From Heterohyrax brucei (taxonomy: Eukaryota; Chordata; Mammalia; Hyracoidea; Procaviidae), in assembly GCA_028571685.1 (NCBI GenBank), contig CM053144.1:102082171-102146170 (forward strand): 64,000 nt of DNA, in the 5' to 3' direction. The notes beneath the pieces are model-generated. The model worked only from the letters and a program-made list of their open reading frames with translations. It was not told the DNA's origin and did no database searches. Below, piece after piece: positions 57,101 through 60,100 of the stretch (position 1 is the stretch's first letter; each line of letters starts with the position of its first letter). Made by a program: the position numbers and the translations under genes.

Positions 57101-60100
57101 ACAAAAGTCATGCCATTTAATATGTGAAATACGCAATTTGAAATTAGCTTATCTTGGATTCTGCAATAGGAAATGATATTGCTTAATGGTTCTAGAGTTC
57201 TATGTCCAAGACCTTCTAAAAAAAACCAAACCCAGTGCTGCTGAGTCAATGCCGACTCACAGCGATCCTATAGGACAGAGTAGAACTGCCCCATAGTTTC
57301 CAAGGAGCATCTGGTCAATTTGAAATGCTGACTTTTGGGTTAGCAACTATAGCAGTTACCCCCTATGCTACCTAAGATATTTATAATCTATTTTCCCAGA
57401 TCAAGCTCTGAAAAAGAAGAATGGTACAATTACTACAACTTAATACTACATAACAGTAACCAGTCATTTATTTTTTCTCTTATTGAACTTCCAGCACCCA
57501 TTCTCTCTTCCCAACAGCACCCAAAATTTCTTTTGGCACACAGCTTTGGTACAAATACAATTTAAGCAAGAGGTAGAAATGTAAGCAATCCAAGGCCAAC
57601 CAACTGAAAGCTTGCTTTCAGAAATCCTGAACCCTTGAGTAGACTAATGTAAATCAGGTAGAGATTTGGGATAAGGGGATATGCAAAATGGTTCACACCT
57701 TCTTGATAGTAGCTACAGTGTTTGAGGAGTTTCATCTCATTTATAACTGACAGTTAACTGAGTTGTTCTGATTCCTTACACAGTTTTCTATTCTGTAAGG
57801 TATTTGACAGTCCTCTCAGCATTTGCTTATGTTATCATACTTGGCTTCTGTGTATACTAAAAGAATGCCCGTGAAACACCAATGTTTATCAAGCACTTTC
57901 TTGTTTGTTTTTTCAGTTATTTGGTTTTGGTCTGTTTCTTCCTACAGTAATGAAACCTCAAACCAAGAAAGGATCTTATCTGTTCTGTTCATTGCAATAA
58001 CATTGTTGTTGCTAGGTGCCTTTGAGTTGCTTCCAATTCATAGCAACCTTCTGCAACAGAATGAAATCCTGTCCAGTCCTGGACCATCCTCACAGCTGTT
58101 GTTACAACTGAGTCCACTGTTGTAGTCACTGTGTCAGCCTACCTCATTGAGGGTCTTCCACTTTCTCACAGATCAAGCATGATGTCCTTCACTGCGGACT
58201 GGTCAGTAACATGTTTAAAGTACGTGAAACAAAGTCTCACTACCCTAAACTCTCTAATGAGCACTGCAGCTATACTTCTTCTAAGACAGATTTGTTCATT
58301 CTTCTCAACGTCCAGGGTATATTCCATATTCTTCAACAATACCATAATTCAAGGGCACCAATTCTTTAGTCTTCCTTATTCATTATCCAGATTTTAAGTG
58401 CATATGAGGCAACTGGAAACACCATGGCTTGGGTCAGGTGCACCTTAGTCCTCAAAGTGACATTTTTGTTTTTTAACACTTCAAAGAGGTCTTTTGCAGT
58501 AGACTTGTCCAATGCAAGGCAGAGCTTGATTTCTTGACTGCTGATTTCACAGGCATTGGTTGTGGCTCCAAGCAAAACAAAACCCTTTATAGCCTCAGTC
58601 TTTTCTCTATTTATCACAATGCTGCTTACTGCTCTAGCTATGAGGATTTTTGTTTTATATTTAGGTATAATCCTTACTAAAGGCTGTGATATTTGATCTT
58701 CATCAGTAAATGCTTCAAGTTCTTTAACCTGTCAGCAAAGTTGTATCATGTGATGCCATGTTCTTCTTCATACAGTCCAGCTTCTCAGATGATTTGCTCA
58801 GCATACTAACTGAATTAAGTATGATGAAAGGAGATAAGCCTGACACAATCCTTTCCTAATTTCAAATACACAGATTCCTCATGAGTACAATTAAGGGTTC
58901 TGGAATTCTCCTTCTCCCCAATGTCATCCATAATTTGTTATGATCTATATAGCCAAAGCCTTTACATAGTCAATAAAACACAGATAAACATGTTTCTCTG
59001 GTATTCACTGCTTTCAGCTAGGATCCACTTGACATCAGTAATGATATTGTTGGTTCCATGTGGTCTTCTGAATCAGGCTTCAATTTCTGGAAGTTCCCTG
59101 CTGATATATCACTACAATCACTTTTGAATGGTCTTCAGCAAAATTCTACTTGTATGTGATATTAATGGTATTGTTCAACAGTTTCCACATTCGGATGGAT
59201 CACTTTCCTTGGGAAGAGGAATAAATATGGATCTCTTCCAGTTGGATGACCAGGTAGCTGTCTTCCAAATTCTTTGGCATAGATGGGTAAACACTTTTAG
59301 ATGTTTGCTAAAACATCTCAACTGACAGTCCACCAATTCCTGGAGCCTTGTTTTACACAAGTGCCTTCAGCTCATCTTGGACCTCTTTCCTCAGTACCAC
59401 TGGCTTCAGATCACATGCCACCTCTTAAAACAGGTGAACATCACTATTGCCTATCTTTTTGATACGGTGATTCTGTATAGTCTTTCTTTTGACGCTGAAT
59501 GTGTCACTTAATATTTTCTCCACAGAATTCTTCAGTACTGCAACCCAAGTCTTGAATGTTCTCTTCAGTCTTTCAGCTTGAGAAATGCTGAGTGTGTTCT
59601 TTCTGGTTTTCTATCTCCAGGTCTTTCTTTGCACATGTCATTAGAATACTTGGTCTTCTCCAGCTACCCTTTGAAATCTTCTATTCAGTTCTTTCGTTTA
59701 CCATTTCTTCCTTTCACTTTAACTACCTGACTAGGAAAAGCAAGTTTCTGAGTCCCTTCTGATGTCCATTTGGTGTTTTCTTTCTTTCCTGCCTTTTTAA
59801 TGAACTCCTGCTTTCTTCATTTGTGTTCATTAGCAAAATGACATTGGGTTTATCTCAAAACACTTCATTAGTTGGCTACTTAGTGTAAGATTTAAGTTGA
59901 TTCTATTTTTTTAAGAACTATAAACACTTCATCCCAGCCAAACAAGAAATGAACACATTACTCAAATCACAGAACATCTTTTTATGTTCAGTAATTAGTA
60001 CTCTTCCAAAGTTGTTAATAAAATTATTTAAATTTAACCAACAAACCAGTTTTTTAAAACATATTAAGACATAGTACTGACTAAATAATAAAACACCTAA

